A stretch of 64,000 nt of DNA from the NCBI GenBank assembly GCA_041396125.1, contig JAWKZG010000001.1:248001-312000 (forward strand). The letters are read 5' to 3'. Position 1 is the stretch's first letter. Each line of letters starts with the position of its first letter. The notes under the pieces were generated by a model, which worked only from the letters and a program-made list of their open reading frames with translations, had not been told where the DNA came from and searched no databases. The stretch is from JAWKZG01 sp041396125. GTDB lineage: Bacteria > Pseudomonadota > Gammaproteobacteria > Competibacterales > Competibacteraceae. This document shows, one piece after another, positions 61,806-64,000 of this stretch. The position numbers were made by a program, and so were the translations under genes.

Positions 61806-63470
61806 TCATGCGGAAAATCCGTCGTCCACTCTAACATCCAGCAAATAAGGCCCGTTATGCGCCAGTGCTTCTCGCAGCGCTGGTGCAATAGCTTCCGGCT
61901 GCTCAATCCTCACAGCGGTAACCCCCATGCTTTGCGCCAGCGCGACGAAATCAATTTCCGGTTGTTGAAAGTCCATCCCGATAAATTGATCGTTGCCCCG
62001 ATACGCCAACAGGCGTTCTTTCAAGATACGGTAGCTGCGGTTATTGGCAATAACATAGGTAATGGGCAGTTTGAGATGCGCTGCCGTCCATAAAGCCTGA
62101 ATACCGTACATGGCGCTGCCGTCGCCAATAATAGCGAGCACCGGTCGCTCGGGCAGTGCCAGCTGAATGCCGATTACCCCGGCGATAGCAAATCCAATAC
62201 CGCCACTGGCCAGACCGAAATAACACTGATGATCCCGCAGAGGGTACAGGCTTAGCAGCGATTGCGCCGAAGTCAGGGCCTCTTCTACAATGACTGCATT
62301 TTGCGGCAGAGCCTCGACAATCTGCAGCATCAACAGGTGTGGATCGATCGGCGCGCGTTGGGGCTGTGCTGAAATATCCCTTATCAGTTTAGTTCTGCGA
62401 TGTGTCCAATTGTTGGCTTCAAGTGCTTGCAGGCGCTTCTGTGCCGCATCCTGGCTGGCGGGGGGCTGTGCCGCCAGCAATAGCGTTTGCAGTGCTGTCA
62501 GGGTAGTTTTGACATTAGCGCAAATGGCTAGCTCTGCAGGATAATTTTTACCCAGTTCCCAGGCTCGTTCACCAATCTGTACGATGGTGAGATGAGGTGG
62601 AAGCGGGTCTGTTTCCTGCCATACTGACATGCGCAGTTGATCGGCACCCAGCAGGATAAGCAAATCATAGGGTTCAAGTAATTGCCGTACCCGGGTTTGA
62701 TTTCTTCCCAGAGATCCCATGAAGGTTGGTTGTTCAGAATGAAAATGCGCCCCATAAGGCACGGTTTGCTGATACACCGGAGCGCCAAGCAGCTCGGCTA
62801 ATGCTGCAGCCTCATCCAGGGCATTATGAGTGGCTAAGTCATGGCCTGCCACAATCACCGGATTATTGGCGGCCAGCAACCGGTCGGCCAGTCGCGCCAG
62901 GGTGATGTCGTCCGGTCGGGTGTTTGCGCTGATCCGCGTCGGCTGACCTAAATCCAATGTCGCTTCAGCGTTGAGAATATCGCCGGGCAGTGAAATAAAA
63001 ACCGGCCCTGTCGGTGGGCTTAGAGCAATTTTTGCGGCCCGATGGACAATCCGCGGCAGATCCTCCAAGCGTGTGACTTCCACCGCCCATTTCACCAGCG
63101 GTTGGGCAATTGGCAGCAAAGGATCATAAAGCAGTGGTTCGGTCAAACCATGCCCCTGCTCCTGCTGCCCTGCGCTAATCAGAACTGGCGAGCCAAACCA
63201 TTTGGCGTTATAGAGTGCGCCCATAGCGTTGCCCAAGCCGGGTGCCACATGCACATTGCACGCTGCCAGCCGGCCACTGGCGCGGGCATAGCCATCTGCC
63301 ATAGCAACCACGATGCTTTCCTGCAAACCCAGCACATAGTGTAAATCCGGATGTTGGCGCAATGCGTCCATTATAGGTAACTCGGTCGTGCCGGGATTAC
63401 CAAATAAATAGGTGATGCCTTCGTCTTCCAGCAAGCTGAGAAATGCAGAGCGGCCTGATATTTGCTTCAT
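61806..63470 (-). CDS. Thiamine-diphosphate enzyme, benzoylformate-decarboxylase-like
   Basis: A 554-residue ThDP-dependent enzyme of the pyruvate decarboxylase/acetolactate synthase family. The ThDP Glu is residue 51 (GLQESIVV), the cofactor motif is AIIGDGSAMYGIQALW followed by NN. Compared with Pseudomonas benzoylformate decarboxylase, the catalytic His in NVHVAPG (residue 74) is kept. The active-site Ser of GNPGSNELP is Thr here (GNPGTTELP), and the region of the second active-site His lacks a His (ADQLRMSVWQ). So a related 2-keto acid or C-C ligation substrate is more likely than benzoylformate. It is alone on its strand. Confidence 0.85.
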   Translation of the reverse strand: MKQISGRSAFLSLLEDEGITYLFGNPGTTELPIMDALRQHPDLHYVLGLQESIVVAMADGYARASGRLAACNVHVAPGLGNAMGALYNAKWFGSPVLISAGQQEQGHGLTEPLLYDPLLPIAQPLVKWAVEVTRLEDLPRIVHRAAKIALSPPTGPVFISLPGDILNAEATLDLGQPTRISANTRPDDITLARLADRLLAANNPVIVAGHDLATHNALDEAAALAELLGAPVYQQTVPYGAHFHSEQPTFMGSLGRNQTRVRQLLEPYDLLILLGADQLRMSVWQETDPLPPHLTIVQIGERAWELGKNYPAELAICANVKTTLTALQTLLLAAQPPASQDAAQKRLQALEANNWTHRRTKLIRDISAQPQRAPIDPHLLMLQIVEALPQNAVIVEEALTSAQSLLSLYPLRDHQCYFGLASGGIGFAIAGVIGIQLALPERPVLAIIGDGSAMYGIQALWTAAHLKLPITYVIANNRSYRILKERLLAYRGNDQFIGMDFQQPEIDFVALAQSMGVTAVRIEQPEAIAPALREALAHNGPYLLDVRVDDGFSA

Positions 63471-63826
63471 AAGTTCACGGTTTCATGAGGTGAAAATGGT
63501 TTAATACTAGATTGTAAGCGCCAAATGGAACAAAAGACGTTAACAAACGGTTTTCTTTACATTTTTGAAAAAGAATACTTTTCACAGCCATGCTATTCGT
63601 AACAATATTTATTGGAAGTTTTAATTCTTTAATATCAGATAGCGGTATGATTGTACCGACAAATAATCGTTGTGCTAAACGGATGTTTGCAATGTGATTT
63701 TAAGCGCAATAAATAAGATTAAATATCAATAAAATACTGCTTGAACAGTGATTTGCTAGCGAAATACCGATAACAAACACTATTTCTACTCCATTAATTT
63801 ATATCTATCAACCATCATGACGGATA
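63471..63826. other. AT-rich intergenic region
   Basis: 356 bp, markedly AT-rich compared with flanking genes, between two divergent genes. It must hold both promoters. I see no RNA gene, terminator or coding frame in it. Confidence 0.5.
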
Positions 63827-64000
63827 ATGATAAAGTCTTCTGGCATGGCGCTGCATAGCGAAAATATTTATGCTTCCCAAGTTGCACTGCTTTATGAGCG
63901 GCAGTCCGTATTAGGTATTGCGATCAATTTATTGTTGGCCGCTGTACTGGTCATTGCATACTGGGGGTTAGTCCCTGAATCCTGGCTACTTGGCTGGCTA
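63827..64000 (+). CDS. Partial membrane protein, possible sensor N-terminus
   Basis: An open frame begins at ATG 63827 (or ATG 63845, MALHSENIYASQ) and runs off the window after 58 codons. A short hydrophilic start is followed by two hydrophobic segments (SVLGIAINLLLAAVLVIAYW, then SWLLGWL). Such N-termini occur in membrane-bound signalling proteins such as diguanylate cyclases and histidine kinases, but no output domain is in view. Not assignable. Confidence 0.5.
   Translation, partial: MIKSSGMALHSENIYASQVALLYERQSVLGIAINLLLAAVLVIAYWGLVPESWLLGWL

Overview
The window is a chromosomal segment of a gammaproteobacterium with moderate GC. Gene content and order are typical of free-living aerobic, often deep-branching members: rlmE-ftsH-glmM-tpiA-secG-tRNA-Leu followed by a 14-gene proton-pumping complex I operon, then prkA-yeaH-spoVR, DUF2868-DUF3482 and folE2. 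I cannot name the genus from the sequence. No prophage body, insertion sequence or CRISPR array is visible.

Layout. 1-2 kb: a MoxR/DUF58 operon on the minus strand. 2.1-2.5 kb: tRNA-Gly, tRNA-Cys and tRNA-Leu(UAA) behind a strong promoter. 2.5-5.3 kb: a small accessory stretch holding a repeat-containing hypothetical protein and an S24 (CI/LexA-like) repressor, divergent from a small conserved gene across AT-rich palindromes. 5.5-11 kb: rlmE, ftsH, glmM, tpiA, secG and tRNA-Leu(GAG). 11.2-25.9 kb: nuoA-N, then mepA. 27-32 kb (minus): a DUF2157 membrane protein, ispA, dxs and folE2. 32-35.5 kb: gamma-glutamyltransferase, small membrane and lipoprotein genes, and msrQ without msrP. 35.5-36 kb: two tandem sibling small RNA genes. 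36-41 kb: an RRM protein, a DeaD-type helicase, rlmJ and citrate synthase. 41.6-45.1 kb (minus): a five-gene zinc-acquisition (zrg-like) operon. 45-47.6 kb: an exported protein, an AI-2E family permease and a YajG-like lipoprotein. 47.6-52.5 kb: prkA-yeaH-spoVR behind a sigma-54-type promoter. 52.6-57.7 kb (minus): an EamA permease, a peptide deformylase, DUF3482 and DUF2868. 57.8-61.7 kb: a hydrolase, an AhpD-like protein, gcvH, tpx, dgkA and an adenosine-kinase-like gene. 61.8-63.5 kb: a thiamine-diphosphate decarboxylase. The window ends inside a membrane protein.

The most interesting signal is the pair of ~80-nt RNA genes on the minus strand at 35579-35660 and 35806-35885. Each has its own near-consensus sigma-70 promoter with a 17-bp spacer, a 5' hairpin whose sequence differs between copies while pairing is kept, a central hairpin presenting an anti-Shine-Dalgarno CUCCUCC loop, and a Rho-independent terminator. 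They look like tandem sibling regulators that block ribosome binding sites, similar in concept to C-rich-loop (cuckoo/CcsR-like) small RNAs.

Many genes are broken by single-base indels: the DUF58 gene, nuoC, nuoD, nuoF, nuoG, nuoL (about seven), the AhpD-like gene and the adenosine kinase. The zrg-like permease carries one in-frame TGA. In every case the family sequence resumes in another frame (or after the stop), mostly at short homopolymers and inside essential complex I genes. I therefore read these as sequencing or assembly errors, not gene decay, and give the full reconstructed gene spans.
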